A stretch of 64,000 bases of DNA from Actinoplanes cyaneus (GCF_016862095.1 NZ_BOMH01000016.1:62001-126000), one strand, 5' to 3'. Shown: positions 46,851 to 56,325, counted from the stretch's first letter. Notes: generated from the letters alone by a model not told the origin. A program made the numbers and translations.

Positions 46851-47164
46851 GGCCGCTCGAGTTGCGCTTCGGTTCAGCCCTCGCTTGCCGTCGACCTGAG
46901 CGCCGGAGAAATCCCCCGGGGGACGCGCCGCGCCCGGGCGTGCCAGCAGCGGGCCTTCGCGGTGCACCTCCCGGCCGACGCCGTCGGCCGGGTCCTGCGA
47001 GCAGATCTCCGGATCGCGGCAGCTCTGGTCGAGACGCCGGGTTCAGCCGAGTCTTGCCGCGGCACAGTCACGGGCAGCGCCTGGACCGGCTGCTCCCGGT
47101 AGGCGGCCCGGAGGCACACCTGTCAGTGACCGCGAGATTGCCTACAGTGGCGGCACCGTCACCG

Positions 47165-47431
47165 TCACCGTGGTGGCGAGGTTCGCAGTCCGGCCTGCCA
47201 GGTCCGGAAACGTTCGCGCATCGCCGCAACTCGGTCGGGTTCGAGCCCGTAGTCGATGAAGTCCTGATCGTCGAAGCGGCCGATCGCGCCGAGCATCTGC
47301 GCGAAGAACTGCCTGTCGAACCCGGCGTCGGCCTCTGACGCCAGGACGCACAGCTGCTCCGGTGTATAACGGCCACGAGTTATCGCGGCGTCGATGTCGA
47401 TTGTGGCCGGCACGAGGCCAGGAAGCGGCAC
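47165..47431 (-). pseudogene. 5'-truncated remnant of an AbiEii-like nucleotidyltransferase gene
   Basis: About 88 codons remain. The residues ATIDIDAAITRGRYTPEQLCVLASEADAGFDRQFFAQMLGAIGRF with DYGLEPDRVAAMRERFRTW look like the C-terminal end of an AbiEii-type nucleotidyltransferase toxin. The expected catalytic domain upstream is missing: the frame runs back through about 110 bp without a clear start and then meets the acyl-CoA dehydrogenase 3' end. GTG 47431 is the only plausible start. I call it a remnant; the family assignment rests on general resemblance. Confidence 0.5.
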
Positions 47432-47547
47432 TTCGAGCCAAGATTGGTCGCCCCGCGACTTGGTGCCGGGCAGGCGAGGCTGCCCAGCGACAGAAAAGGG
47501 CCGACCGTAGAAAGTCGACCCCGCTCTGGACTGCTGAAACGCTGACC

Positions 47548-48702
47548 TCAGCCCTTCAGGAGCTGCCGCGCCATGACGATCCGCTGGACCTGGTTGGTGC
47601 CCTCGTAGATCTGGGTGATCTTGGCGTCGCGCATCATGCGCTCGACCGGGTAGTCCCGGGTGTAGCCGTACCCGCCGAGGATCTGGACCGCGTCCGTGGT
47701 GATCTCCATGGCCACGTCGGAGGCGAAGCACTTGGCCGCCGCGCCGAAGTAGGTCAGGTCGGCGTCGCCGCGCTCGCTCTTGCCGGCCGCGGTGTAGGTG
47801 AGCTGCCGCGCCGCCTCGAGCTTCATGCCCATGTCGGCGAGCATGAACTGCAGGCCCTGGAACTCGGCGATCGACTTGCCGAACTGCTTGCGCTCCTTGG
47901 CGTACCCGAGGGCGAAGTCCAGCGCCCCCTGAGCGATGCCGATGGCCTGGGCGGCGATCGTGACCCGGGTGTGGTCCAGGGTCTTCATCGCCGTGGCGAA
48001 GCCGGTGCCCTCGGCGCCGATAATGCGGTCGGCCGGGATGCGCACGTTGTCGAAGTAGACCTCGCGGGTCGGCGACCCCTTGATGCCCAGCTTCTTCTCC
48101 GGCGCGCCGAAGCTGACGCCCTGGTCGGACTTCTCGACGACGAACGCCGAGATGCCGCGCGAGCGGGCGCTGGGGTCGGTGACGGCGAAGACCGTGTAGA
48201 ACTCGGAGACGCCGGCGTTGGTGATCCACCGCTTGACGCCGTTGAGCACCCAGGAGTCCCCGTCGCGTACCGCCCGGGTGGTCATCGACGCGGCGTCCGA
48301 GCCGGCCTCGGGCTCGGACAGGCAGTAGGAGAACATGCCCTCGCCGGCGGCGACCTTCGTCAGGTACTTCTGCTTGAGCTCCTCCGACGCGGACAGGATC
48401 AGCGGCAGCGAGCCGAGCTTGTTCACCGCCGGGATCAGCGACGACGCGGCGCAGGCCCGGGCCACTTCCTCGATCACGATCGCGGTGGCGAGCGCGTCGG
48501 CGCCGGCGCCCCCGTACTCCACCGGGATGTGCGGGGCGTGGAAGTCGGAGGAGCGCAACGCCTCGTACGACGCCTTCGGGAACTCCCCGGTCTCGTCGGC
48601 CTCGGCCGCGTTCGGAGCCACCCGGGCGTCACAGACCTCGCGCACGGCGGCGCGGATGGTCTCGTGATCCTCCGGCAACCGGTAGACGTCGAAATCAGAC
48701 AT
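47548..48702 (-). CDS. acyl-CoA dehydrogenase
   Basis: A 384-residue FAD enzyme that introduces the 2,3 double bond in acyl-CoA. CLSEPEAGSDAASM and the WITNAG segment contact FAD and substrate; the catalytic base is Glu367 in QIYEGTNQVQRIV. The full length and conserved blocks indicate an active short- or medium-chain enzyme; the substrate is not determined. A GAGGG ribosome site precedes ATG 48702. Four tandem 16-18-bp repeats lie immediately upstream in the leader. No ETF or thioesterase genes are nearby. Confidence 0.95.
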   Translation of the reverse strand: MSDFDVYRLPEDHETIRAAVREVCDARVAPNAAEADETGEFPKASYEALRSSDFHAPHIPVEYGGAGADALATAIVIEEVARACAASSLIPAVNKLGSLPLILSASEELKQKYLTKVAAGEGMFSYCLSEPEAGSDAASMTTRAVRDGDSWVLNGVKRWITNAGVSEFYTVFAVTDPSARSRGISAFVVEKSDQGVSFGAPEKKLGIKGSPTREVYFDNVRIPADRIIGAEGTGFATAMKTLDHTRVTIAAQAIGIAQGALDFALGYAKERKQFGKSIAEFQGLQFMLADMGMKLEAARQLTYTAAGKSERGDADLTYFGAAAKCFASDVAMEITTDAVQILGGYGYTRDYPVERMMRDAKITQIYEGTNQVQRIVMARQLLKG

Positions 48703-48718
48703 GTCCCTCGCCCTTCTT

Positions 48719-48788
48719 CTTCAACGAACCCGCGCGCTTCAACGAAGCCGCGCTTGGACGAACCCGCGCGCTTCAACGAACCCGCCCG
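48719..48788. repeat. four-copy 16-18-bp tandem repeat upstream of acyl-CoA dehydrogenase
   Basis: Units CTTCAACGAACCCGCGCG at 48719, 48737 (16 bp), 48753 and 48771. They occupy the space 17-86 bp before the start codon. Confidence 0.85.
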
Positions 48789-48983
48789 CAATGTTACTGG
48801 CGCGTAGCGTACGCCGGGCAATGGAGCAGGACTGTGCCGAATATCGCCGCCGTCCACGGGCAAGCGAGGTCAATGCCGGGTCTGGGGCCGTTTCAACAGA
48901 TCTCCACCCGGTTGAGACTGTTCTAATGGTGTGGCGTACCGGCATGCTCTAACTACGGAGCGGCACGCTGGCGAGGAGGACCG

Positions 48984-51900
48984 GTGGCGAAGGCTGAGGA
49001 GCCTGACTACGGCGAGCAGCTGGCTCGGATCGACGCCTCGATTGCGGCGCTCAAACAGCAGGACATGGAGGCCGCCTCCACCCGCACCAAGATCGCCAGC
49101 AAGATCCAGGCCGCCCAGTTCCAGAAGGACATCCTGGCGCACGCGCAGAAGCAGAAGGCCGGCAAGCCGCGCCGTGCCTCGACCGCCACGCGCCGCCCGG
49201 CCGAGGAGTTCCCGCCTCCGCCGCCGCCCGGCACCCGCCAGGCCGGCCCGGACGAGGATCCGCCGCCCCAGCCGGCGAGGAGCGCGACCCGCCGCCCCAC
49301 CGCCGACGGCCCGGAGGGCGCCGCCCGCCGCTCGGCCCGGCGGCCGATGGCGCCGCTGGAGCACGGGCCCGAAGCGTCCACCCAGTCGGTGCAGAACATC
49401 CTGCTCGGCCTCGGCGCCCTGCTGATCGGCATCGCCGCGGTGGTCTTCGCCGGGGTGGCCTTCTCCAACCCGGTGGCCCGGGCGGTCATCCTGGCCCTGT
49501 TCACCGCGATCGCGCTGAGCGTGGCGCCCGGTGTGGCCCGCCGCACGCTGACCTCGACCGCCGAGACGATCGCGGCGATCGGCCTGATCCTGCTGCCGAT
49601 GACGCTGTACACGTTGCACGGCAGCGCGCTGGGTGGCGGCCCGGAGGTCGCGGCCCCGCTCTACCTGGGCATCACCTTCGCGATCACCGCGGTGGCGAGT
49701 TTCCTCTATGCCGGCGCGACCAAGCTCGCCATCCCGCGGTACGCGACGGTGATCGCCACCCAGCCGGTCGCGCCGCTGCTGGCGTACCGCTGGATCGAGA
49801 GCCCGGCGGGCTGGGGCCTCGCCCTGACCGCGGTGGCCGTGCTCGATCTGCTGCTGCTCACCCGGGTGATCAGGCGGGGCCGGCTGGTGCCGCGCTGGCC
49901 GCTGGGCCGGCCGACCTTCGCCGACCGGGCGAACCAGGCCGAGATGGAGGCCGAGACCGAGCCCGATCCCCGGCCGGAGTCGCAGCCGGAAGAGCCGGAT
50001 CTGATCATTTCCGGCCTCAAGCCGAAGCGTCGTCGCTGGATGCCGACCCGGATCTTCCCCGGTCCGCGGCCGGAGGGCGCGCCGCCGGCCGGTTCCGTCC
50101 CGCTCGCCCCGCCGGCCGAGCCGCCCTCGGCTGGCTGGCTGCGCGAGCTGACGTTCGCGCTGCTCTGCGTCGCCTGCGCGGGCGCGCTGCTCTACTCCTC
50201 GGTGGCGCTGCTGCAGGCCGAGGTGTTCGCGGACGCGTTCCGCTCCGGCCTGATCCTGATCGCCGCCGCGCTCACCGGGGTCGCCGCGGCCAAGCTGCTG
50301 GATCAGCCGCTGGCCCGGCACATCGCCGGCGGCGTGCTCACCCTCGCGGTGATCGGCACCGCGGCCCGGCTCGCCGCCGTGGTCGACCCGCGCTGGACGC
50401 TGGTGATCGCGGCCGCGACGGTGGCGCTGGCCGGCGCGGTGGTCGGCCTGCTGCCCGAGCAGGTCCGGACCGGCCCGCAGTACGCGGCGGCCGGCGCCCT
50501 GGCCCTGATCGGCGTGCGGGTGGCGATCGACGCGATCCGCGCCGCGATCGCCCCGGTGGCCGCGGCCCGCCCGGTCTGGCACGCCGACACCGCGGACTAC
50601 GCGCGGACGCTCGCCGAGGCCGTCGGCCCGTCCGGCTGGCTGCTGGTGTTCGCCGCGCTGCTGGTGACGATCGCCGCCGCGCTCGCCCTGCCGGCCGCGA
50701 TCCGGCACGAGGGCGCGGTGATCGGCGTCGCGATGACCGCTCTCGCGGTGCCCGCCTCGCTCGGGCTGAACTGGTCCGAGGCGCCGTGGCCGCTGGTGCT
50801 GGCGGCGATCGCGATCGGCGCGGGCGGCCTCTGGTCGACGACCCGCCGGATCGCCATCACGCACGTCGCCGCGGCCGGTCTGGTCGGCCTGTTCGGGGCC
50901 GGCGCCGCGCTCGCCGCGACCTGGCTGACCGCCGCGGTGCTGACCGCGCTGGCCGGGGCCGGGGTGATGGTGACGTTCGCGGCCCGGCAGATCCCGTTCA
51001 AGATCTACGCGTTCGTGATCGGCGACTGGGCGTCCGGCGCGGCCGCGCTGGCCATCCCGGGCGCCGCGGTGACCGCCGCGCTCGCCATCTCGGACACCGG
51101 GCAGGGCCCGCCGCCGACCGCCGCGGCGACCGTCCCGGCGCTGGCCGCCGGTTTCCTCGCGGTGGCCGGCACGCTCAGCTATGCCGCGGTGTTCCAGGTG
51201 GCCCGCCGGGAGATCAGCTTCCCGCTGACGGCCGGCACCGGCGTGGGCGCCGTCGCGCTGGCCGCCGCCGCGATCGTGGCGCCCGGCCGGGCCCCGGCCG
51301 ACGTCGCCGTCGGCGCGCTGCTGCTGGCCGCCGCGCTGCTGCTGTTCTTCGCGAGGACGATCGACAACCGCGGCCGCACCGACCGGATGATGGACGGGCC
51401 GGACTGGGCCGCGGCGGCCGCCACGGTGGCGATCTGCGGCGCCCTGGCCCGGGTCGCCGCGCTGGCCTTCCCGAGCGCTCCGCTGGCCGTCGCCGGCGTG
51501 GTGATCCTGCTGGTCGGCATGGGTGTCACGGTGCTGATGGAGGACTGGAAGCGCGGCCCCTCCCGGGGGCTGGGCATCGCCGCGCTGGTGGTCGCCGCGC
51601 TCGCCGCGGTCCAGGCGGTCGGCGGCAGTCTGCGAATCCTCTCCGCCCCCGGCCCGCTCTGGGACACCGACGTCGAGCACTTCGTCTCCAGCCCGCCGGC
51701 GGGCGCGTGGCAGGCCCCGTTCGCGCTGGTCCTGGTCGCCATCACGGCCGCCATCGCGCTGCCGAAGCCGTGGTCGCACTACGCCTCCGGGGTCTGCGCC
51801 GCGCTGGCCACGATGGGCGCGCCGTGGGCTCTCGGGCTGCCCTGGTGGTCACCGCTGCTGATCGGCGCCGCGGTCGCCACCGGGTACGCGCTGGCCAGTC

Positions 51901-53906
51901 TCGCCACCGACGAGCCGCAGGCCGCCCGGGCGCGTGCCGCCGTCGCCGCCATCGTCCTGCTGCACGCCGCCGTGGTCGGGCTGGCCCGCCCGTGGTCGAC
52001 CGGGATGGCGCTGCTCACCGTCGTGCTGCTCGGCACGCTGGTGGCCGTCACCGCCCGGGGCCGCGAGACCCTGCTGCTCCCGCACCGGGCGCAGATCGGC
52101 GGCGCCGCGACCGGGGCCGTCCTGCTGGCGCTGCCCGGCACGCTGGCCTCGTTCGCCGCGGACCAGGAGCACACCGCTCAGGTGGTGCTGACCGCCGCGC
52201 TGGCCGGCTCGAGCCTCGGGCTGGCGCTGCTGGCACTGCTCGGCCGCCACGTTCCGCAGTACCTGCCCTGGGCGACGATCGGGCTGGTGCTCGGCGCGAC
52301 GGTCACCGCGCTGGTCTCGGTGCCGACGTCGTACCCGACGGCGCTCTACGCGGCGTCCGCCGCCCTGCTCGGCGTGCTCGCCGAGATGTTGCGCGGCGCG
52401 GTCCCGGCGCCGCTGAGCCCGCAGGTGGTCGACGAGTTCCCGGCCGGCGACATCCGTTACCAGCGGGCCCGCCGGCTGCGCGGCGGCGGCCTGTTCCAGC
52501 GCTGGCGCAGCGACCCGGCCACCGGCGCCGTGATGCTGGCCCTGCTGCCGACCGTGCTGGCGCTGTTCTCGCTGGCACCGGCCCTGCGCGCGGCACTGTT
52601 CGACCCGCTGAAGCAGCTCGGCTCGGTCTGGGACGGCCCGGTGCCGGCCCTGCTCGCGCCGGACGCCGGGAACGTCGACGCCACCAGCGCACTCGCCGCC
52701 GTCCTGCTCACCGGGGCGGCCGCGCTGGCCGCGCTCGGATTCGGCGGGCGCCCCGCGGAGACCGTGCCGGTGATCCTGCCCGGGGTGGCGCTGACTTTGC
52801 TGATCACCCCGATCGCGCTGCACGCCGGGTTCCCGGCGGCGACCGGCGCGGCGCTGGCCGTCTTCACCATCTCGATGCTGGGTCTGGCCCTGACGCTGCC
52901 ACCGGTGGCGAGCCGGTCACCGATACTGCGTGGCACCCGGACCGTGGTCTTCGTGATCGGCCTGCTCGCCGGTGGCGCCGGGCTGTCCGGCAGCCTGGCC
53001 CGCTCCGACCTGACGCTGTTCACGCTCGGCGCCGCGGTCGGCGTCGGCCTGGTCGCCGCGATCGCCGGGCGCACCTCGACGGCCCGCCTGCTCGGCTGGC
53101 TGTTCGCCGCGCTGATGGGCCAGATGTTCGTGCTGGCCGGGGCGATCTCGCTGGGGCTGGACCGGCACTGGGCGGCGTTCGGGGTGCTCGCCGTCGGCGC
53201 CGGGCTGCTCGCCCTGGAGTCGCTGCTGCCACGCCTGGGCCTGGCGCAGTTCCGCGCCGAGGCGGTCACCGTGGAGTGGAGCGGCTATGCGTCGGCGGCG
53301 ATCGCCGGCGCGCTGGCCTTCGACTCGCCGGCGCACCTGGCCGCGCTGCTCGCCGCCTGGGGCGCGGTGCTCGGCCTGACCGCGTCGCGCCCGGACCGCA
53401 CGGCCAGTCAGCGGCGCATGCTGTTCTGGCTGGCGGTGGGCTTCGAGATCGTCGGCTGGTGGCTGTTCATCGCGCTGGCCGAGGTGGCGCTCCCCGAGGC
53501 GTACACCCTGCCCTTCGCGGCCCTGGCGCTCGCTGTCGGCATCGTGGAGGCGCACCACCGTCCCGAGTTGAGCAGCTGGTCGGCTTACGGCCCGGCGCTG
53601 CTGGCCGCGTTCGTGCCGTCGATCGCGCTGGTGATCGCGGGTGGCAGCCACCAGGACATCCGCGAGGTGCTGCTCCTGCTCGGCGGCGTGACGACGCTGA
53701 TCATCGGTTCCCGCACGAGGCAGCAGGCACCGGTGGTCATCGGTTCGGTCGCGACGATCGTCGCGGCGTTGAAGTTCATCTTCAGCCTCGGCGGCCCCTG
53801 GCTGATGCTGGTCCCGATCGGCATCGTCCTGATCTTCCTCGGCGCGACGAGTGAGAGTCGCCGCCGCACGCAGGACCTGCGCAATCGCGTCTCTCAAATG
53901 CGTTAG
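48984..53906 (+). CDS. giant multi-pass membrane protein (SCO7613 C-terminal-type)
   Basis: A 1640-residue protein. The N-terminus (1-130) is cytosolic: a short helical coiled segment (LARIDASIAALKQQDMEAAS) then a Pro/Arg-rich linker. From about residue 135 to the end the sequence is a near-continuous series of some 40 hydrophobic helices with short loops, broken by a charged loop at about 310-380. This matches the large actinobacterial membrane proteins named after Streptomyces SCO7613. No catalytic motif is visible. GTG 48984 has GAGGAGGA just upstream. The function is unknown; it stands alone as a transcription unit. Confidence 0.85.
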   Translation: MAKAEEPDYGEQLARIDASIAALKQQDMEAASTRTKIASKIQAAQFQKDILAHAQKQKAGKPRRASTATRRPAEEFPPPPPPGTRQAGPDEDPPPQPARSATRRPTADGPEGAARRSARRPMAPLEHGPEASTQSVQNILLGLGALLIGIAAVVFAGVAFSNPVARAVILALFTAIALSVAPGVARRTLTSTAETIAAIGLILLPMTLYTLHGSALGGGPEVAAPLYLGITFAITAVASFLYAGATKLAIPRYATVIATQPVAPLLAYRWIESPAGWGLALTAVAVLDLLLLTRVIRRGRLVPRWPLGRPTFADRANQAEMEAETEPDPRPESQPEEPDLIISGLKPKRRRWMPTRIFPGPRPEGAPPAGSVPLAPPAEPPSAGWLRELTFALLCVACAGALLYSSVALLQAEVFADAFRSGLILIAAALTGVAAAKLLDQPLARHIAGGVLTLAVIGTAARLAAVVDPRWTLVIAAATVALAGAVVGLLPEQVRTGPQYAAAGALALIGVRVAIDAIRAAIAPVAAARPVWHADTADYARTLAEAVGPSGWLLVFAALLVTIAAALALPAAIRHEGAVIGVAMTALAVPASLGLNWSEAPWPLVLAAIAIGAGGLWSTTRRIAITHVAAAGLVGLFGAGAALAATWLTAAVLTALAGAGVMVTFAARQIPFKIYAFVIGDWASGAAALAIPGAAVTAALAISDTGQGPPPTAAATVPALAAGFLAVAGTLSYAAVFQVARREISFPLTAGTGVGAVALAAAAIVAPGRAPADVAVGALLLAAALLLFFARTIDNRGRTDRMMDGPDWAAAAATVAICGALARVAALAFPSAPLAVAGVVILLVGMGVTVLMEDWKRGPSRGLGIAALVVAALAAVQAVGGSLRILSAPGPLWDTDVEHFVSSPPAGAWQAPFALVLVAITAAIALPKPWSHYASGVCAALATMGAPWALGLPWWSPLLIGAAVATGYALASLATDEPQAARARAAVAAIVLLHAAVVGLARPWSTGMALLTVVLLGTLVAVTARGRETLLLPHRAQIGGAATGAVLLALPGTLASFAADQEHTAQVVLTAALAGSSLGLALLALLGRHVPQYLPWATIGLVLGATVTALVSVPTSYPTALYAASAALLGVLAEMLRGAVPAPLSPQVVDEFPAGDIRYQRARRLRGGGLFQRWRSDPATGAVMLALLPTVLALFSLAPALRAALFDPLKQLGSVWDGPVPALLAPDAGNVDATSALAAVLLTGAAALAALGFGGRPAETVPVILPGVALTLLITPIALHAGFPAATGAALAVFTISMLGLALTLPPVASRSPILRGTRTVVFVIGLLAGGAGLSGSLARSDLTLFTLGAAVGVGLVAAIAGRTSTARLLGWLFAALMGQMFVLAGAISLGLDRHWAAFGVLAVGAGLLALESLLPRLGLAQFRAEAVTVEWSGYASAAIAGALAFDSPAHLAALLAAWGAVLGLTASRPDRTASQRRMLFWLAVGFEIVGWWLFIALAEVALPEAYTLPFAALALAVGIVEAHHRPELSSWSAYGPALLAAFVPSIALVIAGGSHQDIREVLLLLGGVTTLIIGSRTRQQAPVVIGSVATIVAALKFIFSLGGPWLMLVPIGIVLIFLGATSESRRRTQDLRNRVSQMR

Positions 53907-54072
53907 AAGCCCATTCGGCGCGTACGTCGTGAGCCCGGTCCCGTGGCACTGCCCGGGGCCGGGTCGCGTGCGCCCGGGTGGGTTCGTGTCTCCTGGCAGC
54001 GGCGTGTAGTTAACAAACATTATCGAACATCGACGAGCGCATATTGACTGTTTCGATCAGGGCGGCGTAACT

Positions 54073-54086
54073 TTCGTCACATCGGT
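54073..54086 (+). promoter_or_regulatory. inverted repeat upstream of arabinofuranosidase
   Basis: GTCACATCGGTGAC, a 5-bp inverted repeat with a 4-nt spacer, lies about 60 bp before the start codon (position approximate by a base or two). It could be an operator but is short. Confidence 0.25.
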
Positions 54087-54144
54087 GACACGACGTTCAT
54101 CGATGTCCTCCATGCTCCGTTCCCACCGACAGGAGCACGTCGCC

Positions 54145-55974
54145 ATGTCCAGAAAGCGCTCTCTCAAGCTCCTAGCCGCAGCGGTCGTCAGCCTGCTCGC
54201 CGGGCTCCTCGTGGCCCCGGGCCCGGCCCGCGCAGCCGGTTCCCTGCCCTGTGACATCTACGCCGCGGCGGGCACGCCCTGCGTCGCCGCGCACAGCACC
54301 ACGCGGGCTCTGTCCGGGTCCTACGGCGGCCGCCTCTACCAGGTCACCCGCGCCTCCGACGGCGCGACCCGCGACATCGGCACCCTAGCCACCGGCGGTT
54401 ACGCCGACGCGGCCGGCCAGGACGCGTTCTGCAACGGCACCACCTGCCGGATCACCAAGGTCTGGGACCAGACGAGCCGGCACAACGACCTCTCCATCGC
54501 GCCCGACGGCGGAGCCGGCAGCGGGGACCGTGGCGCCGACGCGAGCGAGATCGCGGTCACCGCCGGCGGCCACAAGGTCTACGGGCTCTGGGTCTCCCCG
54601 GGCGTCGGCTACCGCTACACCGGGGTGGCGTCCGGCGTCGCCGTGAACGGCCAGCCCGAAGGCGTCTACATGGTCGCCAGCGGCACGCACGTCGGCTCCG
54701 ACTGCTGCTTCGACTACGGCAACGCGGAATCCACGCCCTACGACACCGGCAACGGTCACATGGACGCCGTCAGCATCGCGACCACCTGCTACTTCCCGCC
54801 ATGTCAGGGCTCCGGCCCGTGGATCGAGGCCGACCTGGAGAACGGCATGTTCCAGGGCAGCAACGGGTCGAACCCGAACCCGGGCAACAACTCGCCCTTC
54901 GTCACGGCGGTCCTGAAGAACAACGGCCAGACGACGTACGCGCTCAAGGGTGGAAATGCGCAGACCGGCGCGCTGACGACGTGGTGGAACGGGTCCCTGC
55001 CGACCGACAAGCCGGGCTACAAGCCGATGCACCAGGAAGGCGGGATCATCCTCGGCATCGGTGGCGACAACAGCAACCGCAACCGCGGCACGTGGTTCGA
55101 GGGAGCGATGGTCGCCGGCTATCCGAGCGACACGGCGGAGAACGCGGTGCAGGCCAACGTGGTCGGGGTCGGCTACTCCGGGCAGACGAGCGTGCCGAAC
55201 GGGCCGGCCGGGACGATCACCGGGCCGGGTGGCAAGTGCGTGGACGTGGCCGCCGACGACACCGGCGCCAACGGGGCCGGGGTGCAGCTGTGGGACTGCC
55301 AGGGTTACGCGGAGGACCAGCACTGGACGCACTTCGCGGACAACACCCTGCGTACGCTCAATAGGTGTCTCGATGTGGTGGGTAACGGCACCGCGGGCGG
55401 GGCGCAGGTCGAGCTCTGGGACTGCAACGGGGTCGGCGGGCAGAAGTGGGTCCAGCAGGCCGACGGCTCGCTGCGCAACCCGCAGTCCGGCCGCTGTCTC
55501 GACTCGCCGAACGGCGCGACGGCGAACGGCACCCGTCTGCGGCTCTGGGACTGCAACGGCGCTGCCGCGCAGAAGTTCGCGGTCGACGCGGGCGGGGTCG
55601 CCGGCACGCCCGGCGGCAAGTGTGCCGACGTCGCGGGCGACGACAACGGTGGCAACGGCACGGCCGTCCAGATCTGGGACTGCCAGTCGTACGCCGTGGA
55701 CCAGCACTGGTTCCACCAGTCGAACGGCGCGCTGCGCACGCTGGGCCGCTGCCTCGACATCAACGGCAACGGGACGGCGAACGGCACGCAGGTCGAGCTC
55801 TGGGACTGCAACGGGGTCGGCGGGCAGGTCTGGCAGCAGCAGGCCGACGGGTCGCTGCGCAATCCGCAGTCCGGGCGCTGCCTGGACGCGCCGAACGGCG
55901 CCACCGGCAACGGGACCCGGCTGCAGATCTACGACTGCAACGGCAGCGCCGCCCAGAAGTTCCCGCTGAGCTGA
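54145..55974 (+). CDS. secreted alpha-L-arabinofuranosidase (GH54-like) with two ricin-type lectin domains
   Basis: A 609-residue secreted enzyme. The signal peptide (MSRKRSLKLLAAAVVSLLAG..PARA) ends near residue 31. The catalytic domain (about 32-345) matches the AbfB family: LPCDIYAAAGTPCVAAHSTTRAL, CCFDYGNAES and GNGHMDA. The likely nucleophile is E232 in EADLENGMF and the likely acid/base D308 in GIGGDNSN, by comparison with AbfB. Two ricin B-type domains follow (about 355-480 and 485-609) with QxW-like repeats such as QVELWDCNG; they are nearly identical, a recent duplication. AGGAG precedes ATG 54145. It would release arabinose from arabinan or arabinoxylan. Confidence 0.92.
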   Translation: MSRKRSLKLLAAAVVSLLAGLLVAPGPARAAGSLPCDIYAAAGTPCVAAHSTTRALSGSYGGRLYQVTRASDGATRDIGTLATGGYADAAGQDAFCNGTTCRITKVWDQTSRHNDLSIAPDGGAGSGDRGADASEIAVTAGGHKVYGLWVSPGVGYRYTGVASGVAVNGQPEGVYMVASGTHVGSDCCFDYGNAESTPYDTGNGHMDAVSIATTCYFPPCQGSGPWIEADLENGMFQGSNGSNPNPGNNSPFVTAVLKNNGQTTYALKGGNAQTGALTTWWNGSLPTDKPGYKPMHQEGGIILGIGGDNSNRNRGTWFEGAMVAGYPSDTAENAVQANVVGVGYSGQTSVPNGPAGTITGPGGKCVDVAADDTGANGAGVQLWDCQGYAEDQHWTHFADNTLRTLNRCLDVVGNGTAGGAQVELWDCNGVGGQKWVQQADGSLRNPQSGRCLDSPNGATANGTRLRLWDCNGAAAQKFAVDAGGVAGTPGGKCADVAGDDNGGNGTAVQIWDCQSYAVDQHWFHQSNGALRTLGRCLDINGNGTANGTQVELWDCNGVGGQVWQQQADGSLRNPQSGRCLDAPNGATGNGTRLQIYDCNGSAAQKFPLS

Positions 55975-55987
55975 CCCTATCCTGGCC

Positions 55988-56157
55988 GGCGCTCACGCTG
56001 CTCCCAGCCCGTTCGTCAGCCGTGAGTGCCAGCCGCGTGGTCTCGGCTGGTGCTCACGGCTGCTCGCAGCGCGTTTCTCGACCGTGAGTGCCAGCTGCGT
56101 GGCCTGGGCTGGTGCTCAGGGTTGTTTCGCGGTCGTTTTGCACCCGTGAGTGCCACC
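55988..56157. repeat. three tandem hairpins of the GGCTGGTGCTCA family, copy 2
   Basis: In the gene-free stretch 55975-56325, three hairpins lie in tandem. GGCGCTCACG (55988-55997) pairs with CGTGAGTGCC (56021-56030). GCTGGTGCTCACGG (56046-56059) pairs with CCGTGAGTGCCAGC (56082-56095), with two G-T pairs. A third similar pair runs from 56107 to 56157. The 15-mers GGCTGGTGCTCACGG and GGGCTGGTGCTCAGG are shared exactly with 5561-5575 and 5775-5789. Confidence 0.8.
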
Positions 56158-56289
56158 CCGGGGCGCCGACTCGCCGCGGGCGGGCGTGCGGCGCCCGGAT
56201 GGATTGGCACGCGCCGCGGTTCCGGAACCGCGGATATAGATGACTGTCTTGTTTCGAGTGTGTTGCGGGTCATAGGATCGATGACTGTC

Positions 56290-56309
56290 AGTATGAAACG
56301 TTTCATACT
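56290..56309. promoter_or_regulatory. perfect 20-bp palindrome, probable LacI-type operator of the rhamnosidase gene
   Basis: AGTATGAAACGTTTCATACT is a perfect palindrome ending 16 bp before the rhamnosidase start. Its TGAAACGTTTCA core is of the kind bound by LacI-family sugar repressors. A weak promoter (TTGTTT about 56252, CATAGGAT about 56273) lies just upstream, so a bound protein would block transcription. Confidence 0.7.
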
Positions 56310-56325
56310 CGCTCGGGAGGTCCGG

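Noticed and set aside
56026..56325. 100-codon upstream extension of the rhamnosidase frame
   Set aside because: It would pass through the hairpins and operator palindrome; the ATG at 56326 has GGGAGG and begins a clear signal peptide.
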